This document shows, piece after piece, positions 1 through 8,157 of a stretch of DNA of 45,478 bases; the stretch's first letter is position 1, and each line of letters starts with the position of its first letter. Both the position numbers and the translations under genes were made by a program. A model generated the notes under the pieces. The model was given only the letters and a program-made list of their open reading frames with translations. It did no database searches and was not told where the DNA came from. The DNA is from Ammonifex sp. (lineage in GTDB: Bacteria; Bacillota; Desulfotomaculia; Desulfotomaculales; Ammonificaceae). The DNA is taken from the NCBI GenBank assembly GCA_003604985.1, contig QZIW01000001.1, forward strand, positions 1-45,478, written 5' to 3'.

Positions 1-108
1 ATTGTCAAACGGGCGGTGCAAAGAATGGGTGGTGAGATCTCGGTCGCGAGTTCCCCGGGCCGGGGTTCCGTTTTCACGATAACGCTGCCGCTTTTCATCG
101 CTTCTTAA
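1..108 (+). CDS. Sensor histidine kinase, C-terminal end (partial)
   Basis: The window opens inside an open frame whose last 35 residues read IVKRAVQRMGGEISVASSPG... and end TLPLFIAS before TAA at 106-108. The 'MGGEI.V.S.PG.GS.F...LP' pattern is the end of the HATPase_c ATP-binding domain (G2 region) of membrane two-component histidine kinases. Everything upstream (sensor, HAMP, H-box) lies outside the window, so the stimulus cannot be read. The next gene on the same strand encodes a GerMN lipoprotein about 100 bp away, with a direct-repeat operator candidate between them. Confidence 0.85.
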   Translation: MVKRAVQRMGGEISVASSPGRGSVFTITLPLFIAS

Positions 109-114
109 AAATAA

Positions 115-132
115 TGTAACATTACTGTAACA
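115..132 (+). promoter_or_regulatory. Direct repeat, response-regulator (PhoB/OmpR-type) box candidate
   Basis: TGTAACA occurs at 115-121 and again at 126-132, an exact 11-bp period. Two 7-bp half-sites one helical turn apart is the architecture bound by OmpR/PhoB-family response regulators. It lies between the kinase stop and the lipoprotein start, so a link to the upstream two-component system is plausible but is inference from spacing only. Confidence 0.4.
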
Positions 133-208
133 AGAGTTCATTTCTCCTTAACACTCTTCACGTAAAATGCCTATAGCTGCAGCCGACACTTAAAAAGGAG
201 GTACGAAA

Positions 209-790
209 ATGTTTTTCACAAGTCCCCGCAAGCGAGTGATCGCATACGGCCTGGTGCCGGCGGTACTTTGTTCGCTGGCGCTGTTTTTCGCCGGGTGCGG
301 CAGAGACGCCGACCAGAAGCCGGACGTCCGGGACCCCAACAACACAAAGCCGGACATCAGCGCGCGACCTGTAGAGTCAAAAGTAAAGGTAACCTTATAC
401 TTCAGCGATAGGGAGGCAATGTACCTGGTCCCCGAAGAGCGGGAGGCGGTGAAAGGCAACAAATCACTGGAGGAAGTAATCGTCAACGAGTTGATTAAAG
501 GTCCGGAAAATGCAGCGCTCACAAGGTCGGTCCCCGAAGGGACCAGGCTGCTTTCGGTGAGCGTGGTCGACGGCATCGCTTACGTAAACTTCTCAAAGGA
601 ACTCCAGACGAAACACTGGGGCGGTTCGGCGGGTGAAACCATGACCGTGTATTCCATAGTAAACTCGCTTGCCAAGCTCGATGGAGTCGAAAAGGTACAG
701 TTCCTACTGGAAGGCGAAAGAATGGACAGTCTGGCCGGGCACATAGATATTACGGGTCCGGTCGCGCCGCAATGGGACCTGGTTGAGTGA
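209..790 (+). CDS. GerMN-domain lipoprotein
   Basis: 193-aa exported protein. The N-terminus has basic residues (PRKR), a hydrophobic stretch and a lipobox FAGC with Cys30 as the lipidation site, so it should be anchored outside the cytoplasmic membrane. Residues about 75-170 (SLEEVIVNELIKGP..., SVPEGTRLLSVSV, YVNFSKEL, TVYSIVNSLA, VQFLLEGE) match the GerMN fold, found in the germination/sporulation protein GerM and in many secreted Bacillota lipoproteins. An AAAGGAGGT site lies 6-7 nt before the ATG. GerM supports SpoIIQ/SpoIIIAH-dependent engulfment in Bacillus, but single-GerMN lipoproteins next to histidine kinases are functionally unassigned. The stop codon lies within the start of a heptad-repeat tract. 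Confidence 0.85.
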   Translation: MFFTSPRKRVIAYGLVPAVLCSLALFFAGCGRDADQKPDVRDPNNTKPDISARPVESKVKVTLYFSDREAMYLVPEEREAVKGNKSLEEVIVNELIKGPENAALTRSVPEGTRLLSVSVVDGIAYVNFSKELQTKHWGGSAGETMTVYSIVNSLAKLDGVEKVQFLLEGERMDSLAGHIDITGPVAPQWDLVE

Positions 791-856
791 GAAGTGAGAG
801 GCGAGAAGTTGGAAGTTAGAATTCGGGAGCCAGGATCGGGAAGTCAGGAAGGCAGG
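787..856. repeat. Degenerate 7-bp periodic repeat tract (H1)
   Basis: Cutting the sequence every 7 bases gives GTGAGAA, GTGAGAG, GCGAGAA, GTTGGAA, GTTAGAA, TTCGGGA, GCCAGGA, TCGGGAA, GTCAGGA. The units share a Y/R pattern (G-Y-Y-N-G-R-A) without being identical. It begins at the lipoprotein stop codon and ends just before the terminator hairpin. Similar tracts occur near 10.7, 12.5, 18.6 and 43.7 kb. Confidence 0.6.
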
Positions 857-890
857 TTCCTGCATCCCACCGGCTGACATCTTAAACATG

Positions 891-917
891 TAACCGGACA
901 GCAAACCTGTCCGGTTA
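891..917. terminator. Intrinsic terminator between convergent genes
   Basis: A perfect 11-bp inverted repeat (TAACCGGACAG / CTGTCCGGTTA) with a 5-nt loop sits between the lipoprotein gene (plus) and lysS (minus). It is followed on the plus strand by TTCTTTG, a modest T-rich tail; the minus side has only a weak tail. It probably ends the plus-strand transcript and may serve lysS too. Confidence 0.75.
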
Positions 918-958
918 TTCTTTGCCGTATTGATTCCTTCACGCTACCCACACCCGTT

Positions 959-2428
959 TCAGTCGCGTGGGCGGTGCAGCGGGAAAAGGATTACTTCGCG
1001 GATGGAAGGTACGTTGGCGAGGAGCATGACCAACCGGTCGATGCCGATGCCGAGGCCCCCCGCGGGAGGCATCCCGTACTCAAGAGCGGTGACGAAATCT
1101 TCATCGAACATGTGCGCCTCTTCATCGCCGGCCTGTCTTTTCTGAAGCTGCGTTGAAAACCGCTCCCCCTGGTCGAGCGGGTCGTTTAGCTCGGAAAAGG
1201 CGTTGGCGATTTCCCGGCCCGCGATAAAAAGCTCGAAGCGATAAGTCAGGCGCGGGTCGTCGGTTTTCCGTTTGGCCAGGGGGGAGATGTCGACGGGGTA
1301 GTCCACGACGAAAGTCGGCGCGGTGAGGTTCGGCTCCACCAATTCCTCAAAAACGGCGTTTAAGGCCTCGCCCCACAGGGACTTGTCCTCGACATGGACG
1401 CCGAGAGTCGACGCCGCCCGCCGCGCCGCGGGCACATCCAGTTGACTGAAGTCAATACCTGACTTTTCCTTGACCAGGTCGAGGTATGAAAGCCGCGGCC
1501 ACGGGGCCGCCAAACTCAACTTCTCTTCCCCGCGGGTTATCTCATGGGTGCCGACAACCTGGTGCGTGACGGAACTGATAAGTTCTTCGGTCAGGTCCAT
1601 CATGTCGTGGTAATCGGCGTACGCCTGGTAGAGTTCGAGCATGGTGAACTCGGGGTTGTGCCTGGTCGAGATACCCTCGTTCCGAAAATTACGGTTAATT
1701 TCGTAAACCTTCTCAAAACCGCCGACCAGGAGGCGTTTCAGGTATAACTCCGGTGCAATGCGCAAATAAAGTTTAAGGTTCAGGGCGTTGTGGTAGGTGA
1801 CAAAAGGCCGTGCCGCAGCCCCGCCGGGAATGGGCTGCATCATCGGGGTCTCCACTTCGAGAAAGCCCCGGTCGTCCAGAAATCGCCGAATGGCGTGAAT
1901 GATTTTGCTTCTCAGGATGAAAGTGGACTTGACTTCGGGATTTACGATCAGGTCGAGGTAACGCTGGCGGGAACGCAATTCCACGTCCTTAAGGCCGTGC
2001 CACTTCTCGGGCAGGGGCCTGAGGGATTTCGCGAGCAGCGTGAACGTACTTGCGCCGACGGTGATTTCCCCCATTTTCGTCCTGAACACAGTGCCGCCGA
2101 CGCCGAGGATGTCGCCGATGTCAACCTTCTTGAAGACCTGGTAGTTCTCGGCGCCGACTTCGTCCTGGCGGACGTGGATCTGGATGCGTCCGGAAAAATC
2201 CTGGATGTCGCCGAAAGAGGCCTTGCCGTGTCCGCGTTTGCCCACGAGCCTCCCCGCGATTTTCACTTCCTTGCCTTCAAGTGTTTCAAAATCAGTGATG
2301 ATTTGAAGTGCGCTGTGGGTGGTTTCGTAGCGGCCGCCGTATGGCCGGATCCCTAATTGTTCGAATTCATGGAGTTTTTCGCGGCGTATTTGGAGTAGTT
2401 CATCCAACTCGCCTTCAGGTTCACGCAT
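959..2428 (-). CDS. lysS: Lysyl-tRNA synthetase, class II
   Basis: 489 aa, the normal length for bacterial LysS. It charges tRNA-Lys with lysine in the cytoplasm. An N-terminal OB-fold anticodon-binding domain (about residues 55-145, [18 protein letters not shown]) is followed by the class II core. Motif 1 lies near [16 protein letters not shown], motif 2 near [18 protein letters not shown] and motif 3 is [13 protein letters not shown]. The gene ends in HRPRD. It follows greA by 21 bp and is probably transcribed with it from the promoter at 3095-3124. The start at 2428 gives a normal N-terminus and is the first in-frame ATG. Confidence 0.97.
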   Translation of the reverse strand: MREPEGELDELLQIRREKLHEFEQLGIRPYGGRYETTHSALQIITDFETLEGKEVKIAGRLVGKRGHGKASFGDIQDFSGRIQIHVRQDEVGAENYQVFKKVDIGDILGVGGTVFRTKMGEITVGASTFTLLAKSLRPLPEKWHGLKDVELRSRQRYLDLIVNPEVKSTFILRSKIIHAIRRFLDDRGFLEVETPMMQPIPGGAAARPFVTYHNALNLKLYLRIAPELYLKRLLVGGFEKVYEINRNFRNEGISTRHNPEFTMLELYQAYADYHDMMDLTEELISSVTHQVVGTHEITRGEEKLSLAAPWPRLSYLDLVKEKSGIDFSQLDVPAARRAASTLGVHVEDKSLWGEALNAVFEELVEPNLTAPTFVVDYPVDISPLAKRKTDDPRLTYRFELFIAGREIANAFSELNDPLDQGERFSTQLQKRQAGDEEAHMFDEDFVTALEYGMPPAGGLGIGIDRLVMLLANVPSIREVILFPLHRPRD

Positions 2429-2449
2429 ATTAGCTCCTATCAGGTTGAA

Positions 2450-2932
2450 TTACTTTCTTATGATATCGAGCACCATAAACTTGAGTTTACCGTCCGGAAC
2501 CAGAACCTCGACCACCGCTCCCCTTGGCTGCCCTAAAACAGCCTGCCCCACCGGCGATTCGTTCGAGATTTTCCTTGCGCCCGGATCCGCTTCGGCGGAA
2601 CCGACGATCGTATATTCATACTCCATTCCGTCCGCAAGGTCTTTGAGCTTCATGGTGGAACCAATACTGACCGCGTCGGTCCCGACCTCGGCGGCATCGA
2701 TCACCCTGGCGTTGCGGAGCATCTTTTCCAAGGTAAGGATCTGCCCCTCTAAAAACGCCTGCTCATTCTTGGCGTCTTCGTACTCGGAGTTTTCGGTGAT
2801 ATCCCCGAACTCCACGGCCTGTTTGATGCGCTCGGCCACCTCGCGACGCCGGACGGATTTAAGGGTTTCGAGTTCCTCTTCGAGTTTCCGTAATCCTTCC
2901 GTCGTAAGAATGACTTCTTTTTCCTTCATCAA
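2450..2932 (-). CDS. greA: Transcription elongation factor GreA
   Basis: 160 aa, typical GreA length. It binds the RNA polymerase secondary channel and stimulates cleavage of backtracked transcripts. The N-terminal coiled coil carries the acidic tip [14 protein letters not shown], whose Asp/Glu residues coordinate the catalytic Mg2+. The C-terminal FKBP-like domain ends with [23 protein letters not shown]. The ORF starts with two consecutive Met codons, and GAAGGATTTG-type purine-rich sequence upstream could serve as ribosome site. First gene of the greA-lysS pair, with a long 5' leader of about 150 nt. Confidence 0.97.
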   Translation of the reverse strand: MMKEKEVILTTEGLRKLEEELETLKSVRRREVAERIKQAVEFGDITENSEYEDAKNEQAFLEGQILTLEKMLRNARVIDAAEVGTDAVSIGSTMKLKDLADGMEYEYTIVGSAEADPGARKISNESPVGQAVLGQPRGAVVEVLVPDGKLKFMVLDIIRK

Positions 2933-3030
2933 ATCCTTCTCCTTAATAAGCCGTTATTCTCTCACCCGGTACAATATATCCATATATGTTTATCGGCAGC
3001 TATTATTCTGAAAAAAACCGTTCCCTGCGT

Positions 3031-3075
3031 AAAAAATAACTTGAGCACTGCGTCCGCCCAAAACAGCACAGTGCT
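3031..3075 (-). promoter_or_regulatory. Hairpin in the greA leader (possible attenuator)
   Basis: In the greA 5' leader, AGCACTG (3044-3050) pairs with CAGTGCT (3069-3075) around an 18-nt loop. Read on the minus strand, it is followed after a few bases by TTATTTTTT (about 3031-3039). The short stem makes it a weak terminator-like or attenuator-like structure; function is uncertain. Confidence 0.3.
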
Positions 3076-3094
3076 TCCTTCATCCTTGGGCATC

Positions 3095-3124
3095 ATTATA
3101 AAAATCACGATTTACATTTGTCAA
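3095..3124 (-). promoter_or_regulatory. Consensus sigma-A promoter for greA-lysS
   Basis: On the minus strand TTGACA (3124-3119) and TATAAT (3100-3095) are both perfect consensus hexamers separated by 18 bp. Transcription would start near 3088 and give a leader of about 155 nt before greA. This is the best promoter seen in the window. Confidence 0.85.
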
Positions 3125-3273
3125 TACCGGCTTTTTTTCTGACGGCAGATCCCGGACTTTCCCGCACGTCTCAGGCCCGCAAACCGTGCTCGCCTGTTAC
3201 CCTTACGCGCCGCGCCGTCCGGCTTTGCGGCCGCTAGATGCCGGATTGCAAGGAGCGTGATCGTCGCCGTCAC

Positions 3274-4353
3274 CTAAGACTTTTGCAATACTTTCCTGGC
3301 CGCCTCCTTGACCTTCTCAATTTCCACTTCACCAAACGCCCTTTCAAAACTCCGAAAGCCGTCAAGTTTAAAACCATGTTTGCGGGCAAGACCGGCAATT
3401 TCTTCTACGCGCTCGGTCGTAAGCTCCCGGCCCAACGTGAAGGACTCGTAACGCCGCTCCAGGGCAAGGACCATGGTTTCGGCCATGCAGGCGTATGCGG
3501 TCTTGGGAGGAAACCCGAAGTTGAAGTTGAAATTCACATCGCCCGGAACCGCCACCACTCCCCCTTCGATCACCAGCACATCCGGGCGCTCTTCCGCCAC
3601 CCGGCGCGAAACATCCCGGGGACGCGCTACGTCGCAAATCACGGCGCCGGGTTTCAAGTACTCCGGCTCGATAACGGCGTCCACCGCGCTGGTGACGGTA
3701 ATTATGATATCGGCCGCTGTAAGGGTCTTCTTTAAATCCGTAGAAATTCTCGCCGCAAGTCCGGTTTTGTAAAGGATCCGGTCGGCCACCAGTTCGAGTT
3801 TCGGGACGTCCCGCCCCACGAGGGTCATGTTGCGGGTTTCGCGGCTCAGGAGTTCGGCGCACACCCGCCCGATCGCTCCCGTAGCCCCGACAATGGCCAC
3901 CGAAGCCTCCGCGAGGTCGTACCCCATCAGGCGGGCCGCCTCCTTTGTCCCTTCGACGGCCGTGGCCACCGTATAACTGTTCCCTGTGGTGACGGGAATG
4001 TTCAACGCTTTAGCTACGCTCAGCCCCGCGTCGCCGACCACTTTGGTGAAAGCGCCCAGACCGAGAATCCGTGCCCCCAACCGTTCCGCAACTTGCCCCG
4101 CCTGCACCACTTTTTTCAAGACATATTCGGCTGGCAGACTCATTATCTGCCGGGCGGTCAGCGGGCAGGACACGAACCACCCTTCGGCCTCCGCGTACGC
4201 CGAACGGACGCCCGTGATGTGCGATACCTTTTTCGGAGACATGAGTTTCAACGCCCCTTCCACCACCTTCGGCGGCAGAAACCGGGTAAAAGAGTATTTC
4301 CGCGCCACGTCGGCAACGTCAAGCGGGTGAAACACAAAAGCGAATTTCTCCAT
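3274..4353 (-). CDS. Acyl-ACP reductase-like / shikimate dehydrogenase-like Rossmann protein
   Basis: 359 aa from the start chosen here. A GGGGGTGA ribosome site lies directly before ATG 4353 (MEKFAFVFHP), whereas the longer ORF (to 4407) lacks one. Features in order are an N-terminal alpha/beta region, a TTGNSYTVA motif (about 122-130), the nucleotide-binding loop VGATGAIG (155-162), and YACMAETM with Cys289 followed by a C-terminal helical region (TTERVEEIAGLARKHGF). From memory this order matches the long-chain acyl-[ACP] reductases of cyanobacteria, whose catalytic Cys sits in a similar FACFAEAM motif. Such proteins are often labelled shikimate dehydrogenase or NAD-binding in Bacillota. 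The substrate here is unknown; an acyl-thioester to aldehyde reduction is inference. The neighbours (dusB upstream, greA downstream) do not help. Confidence 0.65.
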   Translation of the reverse strand: MEKFAFVFHPLDVADVARKYSFTRFLPPKVVEGALKLMSPKKVSHITGVRSAYAEAEGWFVSCPLTARQIMSLPAEYVLKKVVQAGQVAERLGARILGLGAFTKVVGDAGLSVAKALNIPVTTGNSYTVATAVEGTKEAARLMGYDLAEASVAIVGATGAIGRVCAELLSRETRNMTLVGRDVPKLELVADRILYKTGLAARISTDLKKTLTAADIIITVTSAVDAVIEPEYLKPGAVICDVARPRDVSRRVAEERPDVLVIEGGVVAVPGDVNFNFNFGFPPKTAYACMAETMVLALERRYESFTLGRELTTERVEEIAGLARKHGFKLDGFRSFERAFGEVEIEKVKEAARKVLQKS

Positions 4354-4449
4354 CGTCACCCCCGGAACACCCATTAGCCCGCCCTGATAGAATATTGCTA
4401 AATCCAAACTACTAGAACGCAGTCAGCCTGTCAGTGCCGGTAAAACCTC

Positions 4450-4570
4450 GGAGGCCGCGAAAAACGAGCATGACGCGAAAGGCGAAGCCGGAGGCGCGGA
4501 GCGTACAGATAGTACGTCAGCACCGGACGGCGAGCCTGACAAAGTCAGGCGAAGTTTTGCAGCGGTCTCC
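4450..4570. repeat. Palindromic dispersed repeat element (copy 1)
   Basis: The outer ends are inverted: GGAGGCCGCGAAAAAC at 4450 and GTTTTGCAGCGGTCTCC ending at 4570. The middle has CGGAGCGTAC and GTACGTCAGCACCGG facing each other. The left half (GACGCGAAAGGCG, CGGAGCGTAC, GTACG.AGCACCGG) is clearly related to 43370-43465. No ORF is convincing. It looks like a REP/MITE-type element inserted between dusB and the acyl-ACP reductase-like gene. Confidence 0.6.
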
Positions 4571-4595
4571 TCAACCATATTAACAGGGGTTCCTC

Positions 4596-5570
4596 CTAAC
4601 AGCAAGCTAAAAAAGCCGTAAGAACCACCTTGATTTCCTTGAGACTTCCGGCCCGGTAAAGCGATTCTCTTAACCGGGCCGCCCCTTTCAGTCCCCTGGT
4701 GTACCAGTCGGCCTGCCGCCGCATGCGGAAAAGCGCGGTTTCCCCTTGAATTGCCGCCAGCAACTCGCAGTGTTTGACGGCCATGGCCACGCGTTCTCCG
4801 GGCGAGGGGGGCTGCGGTTCCCGCCCCGTTGCCAGGTAGGTGCGGCATGCCGCGAATATCCAGGGATTGCCCCTGGCCGCGCGCCCGATCATTACGGCGT
4901 CACACCCGGTCTCTTTGAACATCCTGGCCGCATCGTGCGCCTGCCATACGTCGCCGTTGCCGATGACCGGGACACCCACCGCTTTTTTAACGGCGGCGAT
5001 AATCTCCCAGTCTGCGCGGCCGGAAAAAAACTGGCTCCGGTAGCGTCCGTGGACGGTGATCGCATCGGCTCCCGCCGCCGCCACCGCTCGCGCCACCACC
5101 AAAGCGTCGGGGGACTCTTCGTCCCACCCGCGCCGTAACTTCACCGTCACCGGGACGTCGACGCGGCTCTTTACGGCGTCCACGATCGCCGCCGCCAGTT
5201 CCGGGCGCAGCATTAGCGCGGCGCCTGCGCCGCCTTGTACCACCCTGGACACCGGACACCCCATGTTGATATCAATGGCCGCGGCGCCGGCCTCCGCCGC
5301 AACCTCGGCCGCCGCCGCAACCTCAGCCGGGCGGCAGCCGAACAGTTGGACCACCACGCCGGTCTCGCCCGAAAGGTCGATTAATTCTTTAGTATAAGGT
5401 GTGGGGTGACACAGGACCTGCGCGGGTACCATCTCCGTCCACGCCAGCGCCGCACCAAACTCCCGCGCAATGAGCCGGAAAGCTTTGTCGCTGATTTCTG
5501 CCATGGGAGCGGAGAGTAACGGAAAGTCATCGGGACCGAGGAGTGGTTCAAATTTGCTGGTTGCGTTCAT
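4596..5570 (-). CDS. dusB: tRNA-dihydrouridine synthase
   Basis: 324 aa FMN enzyme that reduces uridine to dihydrouridine in tRNA D-loops. The TIM-barrel N-terminus reads LLSAPMAEISDKAFR. DINMGCPVSRVVQGGAGAAL carries the catalytic Cys of the GCP motif. Later motifs VTVKLRRGWD, ITVHGR and VIGNGDV...CDAVMIGRAARGNPWIF form the FMN and phosphate sites. The DusB subfamily is the usual Bacillota type. It overlaps coaX by 23 bp and is the last gene of the nadABC-birA-coaX-dusB run. The C-terminus (LKEIKVVLTAFLACC) looks complete. Confidence 0.93.
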   Translation of the reverse strand: MNATSKFEPLLGPDDFPLLSAPMAEISDKAFRLIAREFGAALAWTEMVPAQVLCHPTPYTKELIDLSGETGVVVQLFGCRPAEVAAAAEVAAEAGAAAIDINMGCPVSRVVQGGAGAALMLRPELAAAIVDAVKSRVDVPVTVKLRRGWDEESPDALVVARAVAAAGADAITVHGRYRSQFFSGRADWEIIAAVKKAVGVPVIGNGDVWQAHDAARMFKETGCDAVMIGRAARGNPWIFAACRTYLATGREPQPPSPGERVAMAVKHCELLAAIQGETALFRMRRQADWYTRGLKGAARLRESLYRAGSLKEIKVVLTAFLACC

Positions 5571-6318
5571 GTATCAGCCGTAACCCCGTTAGAGTCAGGA
5601 AAGGATCAACCCGTTGGATCGTCTTGCTCTGGCGCGCGATCAATTCGGCCAGCCCGCCTGTCGCCACCACCGATGGGTCCTCCTTGAGCTCAGCTTTAAT
5701 GCGGCGCACAATCTCATCCACCAGGCCGGCGAAACCGAGAACAATGCCTGACTGCATGCTTTGGACCGTGTTCCGGCCGATGACCGCCGGGGGGGCAACC
5801 AGGTCGACGCGCGGCAGCCTGGCGGCACGTGCAAAAAGCGCCTCACAGGATATGCCGACACCGGGGGCGATCACCCCGCCGAGGTACTCCCCCTTGTCCG
5901 AGATTACGTCGAATGTAATGGCGGTACCGAAATCAACGATGATTAACGGGCCCCCGTAAAGCGCAAACCCGGCCGCGGCGTTTACTACCCTGTCGGCACC
6001 CACCTCCCTGGGATTCTCATATTTTATCGACACACCGGTACGGGTCCCCGGCCCGATGAAGAATACCGGCTGCTTGAAGTACCGCTGCGACATAGCTTCG
6101 ACTACCGGGTTGAGCGGGGGGACGACCGAACAGGCCATCACGTCAACAATATCCTCGGGGTTGAGTCCTTCTTCGCGCAGGAACTGACGGAAAACCAACC
6201 CCATCTCGTCGGCGGTCTGCTCGCGCCTGGTCGCCAGACGCCAAGCCGCAATGAGTTCCCGTTCGCGGAAAACGCCCGCCGTAATGTTGGTGTTTCCGAT
6301 GTCCAATACAAGAATCAA
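5548..6318 (-). CDS. coaX: Type III pantothenate kinase
   Basis: 256 aa, normal for CoaX. It phosphorylates pantothenate, the first step of CoA synthesis, and belongs to the ASKHA superfamily. The N-terminal phosphate motif is VLDIGNTNITAGVF, the second nucleotide motif is DFGTAITFDVI and VATGGLAELIA follows near the C-terminus. It overlaps birA by 4 bp (ATGA) and dusB by 23 bp, so translation is probably coupled. The substrate supply, panBCD, sits a few kb upstream in a separate operon. Confidence 0.95.
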   Translation of the reverse strand: MILVLDIGNTNITAGVFRERELIAAWRLATRREQTADEMGLVFRQFLREEGLNPEDIVDVMACSVVPPLNPVVEAMSQRYFKQPVFFIGPGTRTGVSIKYENPREVGADRVVNAAAGFALYGGPLIIVDFGTAITFDVISDKGEYLGGVIAPGVGISCEALFARAARLPRVDLVAPPAVIGRNTVQSMQSGIVLGFAGLVDEIVRRIKAELKEDPSVVATGGLAELIARQSKTIQRVDPFLTLTGLRLIHERNQQI

Positions 6319-7289
6319 TGTTCTTCTCCCCGGACCGTTATCTCGCCGGTGCTCAGCCGCATTTCTTCCCCGTTCCTAAGCGTCAATATTAGGTTACCGT
6401 CGCCGTCAACGTCCCTGACAAGGCCGTTCAGTGTCCCCGTGGGAGTAGCCGCCGACACCGTTTTACCAAGCAAGCCGAACCGTTCTTTATATGCTGCCCT
6501 GAAGGGCGGAAAACCTTTTTCACACCACCTGCGGTAATTATCCTCCAGCGCGGTTAAAAGAGCGCTCAAGAGGCGTGGACGGCATACCGCCCCGCCGGAA
6601 TGCGCCTGCAAGGAGGTAGCCGTCTGTTCGATTTCCGGCGGGAAAGAAGTAAAGTTAGCATTGATACCGATTCCCGCCACGGCATAGTGTACCTGGTCCG
6701 CCTCGGCGCTTATCTCGGTAAGGATCCCGCCGACCTTGCGGCCGCCCAGAAGCAGATCGTTAGGCCATTTTAGGGAAGGGCTTATTCCCGGTAACTGCTC
6801 AAGTCCCTCGGCCGCCGCGAGTGAGAGCACAAGAGACAACGAATTAATTTCCGCAGGAGGCGTTTTAGGACGCAGTATCAGCGAGAACCACAACCCGCCC
6901 GGAGGGGAGTGCCAAAAACGCCCGCGCCTGCCCCGGCCGCCCGTCTGTTCTTCCGCTACAACAACCGTACCTTCGGGCGCACCCGAATGGGCGAGTGCCT
7001 TGGCCGTGTCGTTGGTGGAGGTGAGGCTGTGCCGGTAGTGATAGGGCTTTCCGAACCCGCCGGTAAGCAGCGGGTTTACCACCGCAGCGTAAAGTACGTC
7101 GGGAACGTCAAGGAGGCGATATCCTTTGCGCGGGCTTGCCGCAATCGCAAATCCTTCCTGTCTGAGCACCTGGATGTGCTTCCACACCGCCCCCCGGGAA
7201 ATACCGAGATCAAGGCTCATCCGTGCTCCCGAAACGAAGCCTTGTGCCTCCATGAGTTTCATCATTAAACGTTCCCGCATAACAGGCAT
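6315..7289 (-). CDS. birA: Biotin operon repressor / biotin-protein ligase
   Basis: 324 aa bifunctional BirA. The N-terminal winged helix (about residues 5-65; GISRGAVWKHIQVLRQEGF) binds DNA. The central ligase domain has GGRGRRGRFWHSPPGGLWFS, the biotinyl-AMP binding signature, and LKWPNDLLLGGRKVGGILTE. The C-terminal SH3-like domain (GTLNGLVRDVDGDGNLIL) is present. It links biotin to carboxylase carrier proteins and probably represses biotin genes, none of which are in the window. It lies 11 bp after nadC and has a 4-bp overlap with coaX. Confidence 0.95.
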   Translation of the reverse strand: MPVMRERLMMKLMEAQGFVSGARMSLDLGISRGAVWKHIQVLRQEGFAIAASPRKGYRLLDVPDVLYAAVVNPLLTGGFGKPYHYRHSLTSTNDTAKALAHSGAPEGTVVVAEEQTGGRGRRGRFWHSPPGGLWFSLILRPKTPPAEINSLSLVLSLAAAEGLEQLPGISPSLKWPNDLLLGGRKVGGILTEISAEADQVHYAVAGIGINANFTSFPPEIEQTATSLQAHSGGAVCRPRLLSALLTALEDNYRRWCEKGFPPFRAAYKERFGLLGKTVSAATPTGTLNGLVRDVDGDGNLILTLRNGEEMRLSTGEITVRGEEH

Positions 7290-7300
7290 CCTGACCAGCC

Positions 7301-8155
7301 CTAAGCCGGACCGCTGTCCACAATGTCCAGTGAAATATCAAGCGCCCGCGCCGAGTGTGTAAGCGCACCCACGGAAATCAAATCGACCCCGGTCGCCGCC
7401 ACCGCGCCGATGTTTTCCTCCGTGATCCCGCCCGAGGCCTCGATCAGCGCCCGGCCGGCGATGAGTTCGACAGCCGCGCGGATCATCTCCAGCGGCATGT
7501 TGTCAACCATGATCAAATCCGCGCCCGCGCTGAGGGCCTCCTCAACCTGTGACAGGCTCTCGGCTTCCACTTCGATTTTCAGGGTGTACGGCGCCCTCTC
7601 CCGGGCCAGCCGGACCGCTTCTTTTATCCCTCCCGCCAGCCTGATGTGGTTGTCCTTGATGAGGACCCCGTCATACAGTCCGAAACGGTGGTTTCGACCC
7701 CCGCCCACCCTGACGGCGTATTTCTCAAGAACCCTTAAACCGGGCGTAGTCTTGCGGGTGTCCACCACTTCCGCCCGCGAGTGCTGTAACTGGGCCACCA
7801 TCCCTGCCGTCCTGGTTGCAATCCCCGACAGATGCCGGATGAAATTCAGCGCCACCCTTTCGCCCGTTAAAATCCCCTGCGCCAGCCCGTGCACCTGCGC
7901 GAGCACCGTACCGGGGTGTACTCGTGTCCCCTCGGGAACCCCGAAGACACATCGAATTTCCGGGTCAAGCCGCGCGAAAACCCGTTCCACCACAGGCAAA
8001 CCGGCGACTACACCTTCTTCTTTGGTAAACATTACACCCCGGGCGCGTACGTTTTTCGGCACGATGGACAGGGTAGTACAGTCACCGGTACCGATATCCT
8101 CCGCCAAAGCCTGGTCTATTAACGCATCCAGCCCCGACAAAAACTCCCCCGTCAT
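7301..8155 (-). CDS. nadC: Nicotinate-nucleotide diphosphorylase (carboxylating)
   Basis: Converts quinolinate and PRPP to nicotinate mononucleotide in de novo NAD synthesis. The track ORF (to 8344) includes 63 residues of unrelated sequence overlapping nadB. The true start is ATG 8155 (MTGEFLSGLDALIDQALAED), preceded by GCAGGTG and only 2 bp after the nadB stop. Signature sequences are DIGTGDCTT, ATRTAGMV, RKTTPGLRVLEKYAVRVGGG, LIKDNH and VDNMPLEMI. It has 284 aa, normal length. Middle of the nadABC operon. Confidence 0.95.
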   Translation of the reverse strand: MTGEFLSGLDALIDQALAEDIGTGDCTTLSIVPKNVRARGVMFTKEEGVVAGLPVVERVFARLDPEIRCVFGVPEGTRVHPGTVLAQVHGLAQGILTGERVALNFIRHLSGIATRTAGMVAQLQHSRAEVVDTRKTTPGLRVLEKYAVRVGGGRNHRFGLYDGVLIKDNHIRLAGGIKEAVRLARERAPYTLKIEVEAESLSQVEEALSAGADLIMVDNMPLEMIRAAVELIAGRALIEASGGITEENIGAVAATGVDLISVGALTHSARALDISLDIVDSGPA

Positions 8156-8157
8156 TG

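Noticed and set aside
4423-4848. 141-aa minus-strand ORF overlapping dusB
   Set aside because: A frame shadow of dusB extended through the palindromic repeat; no independent coding evidence.
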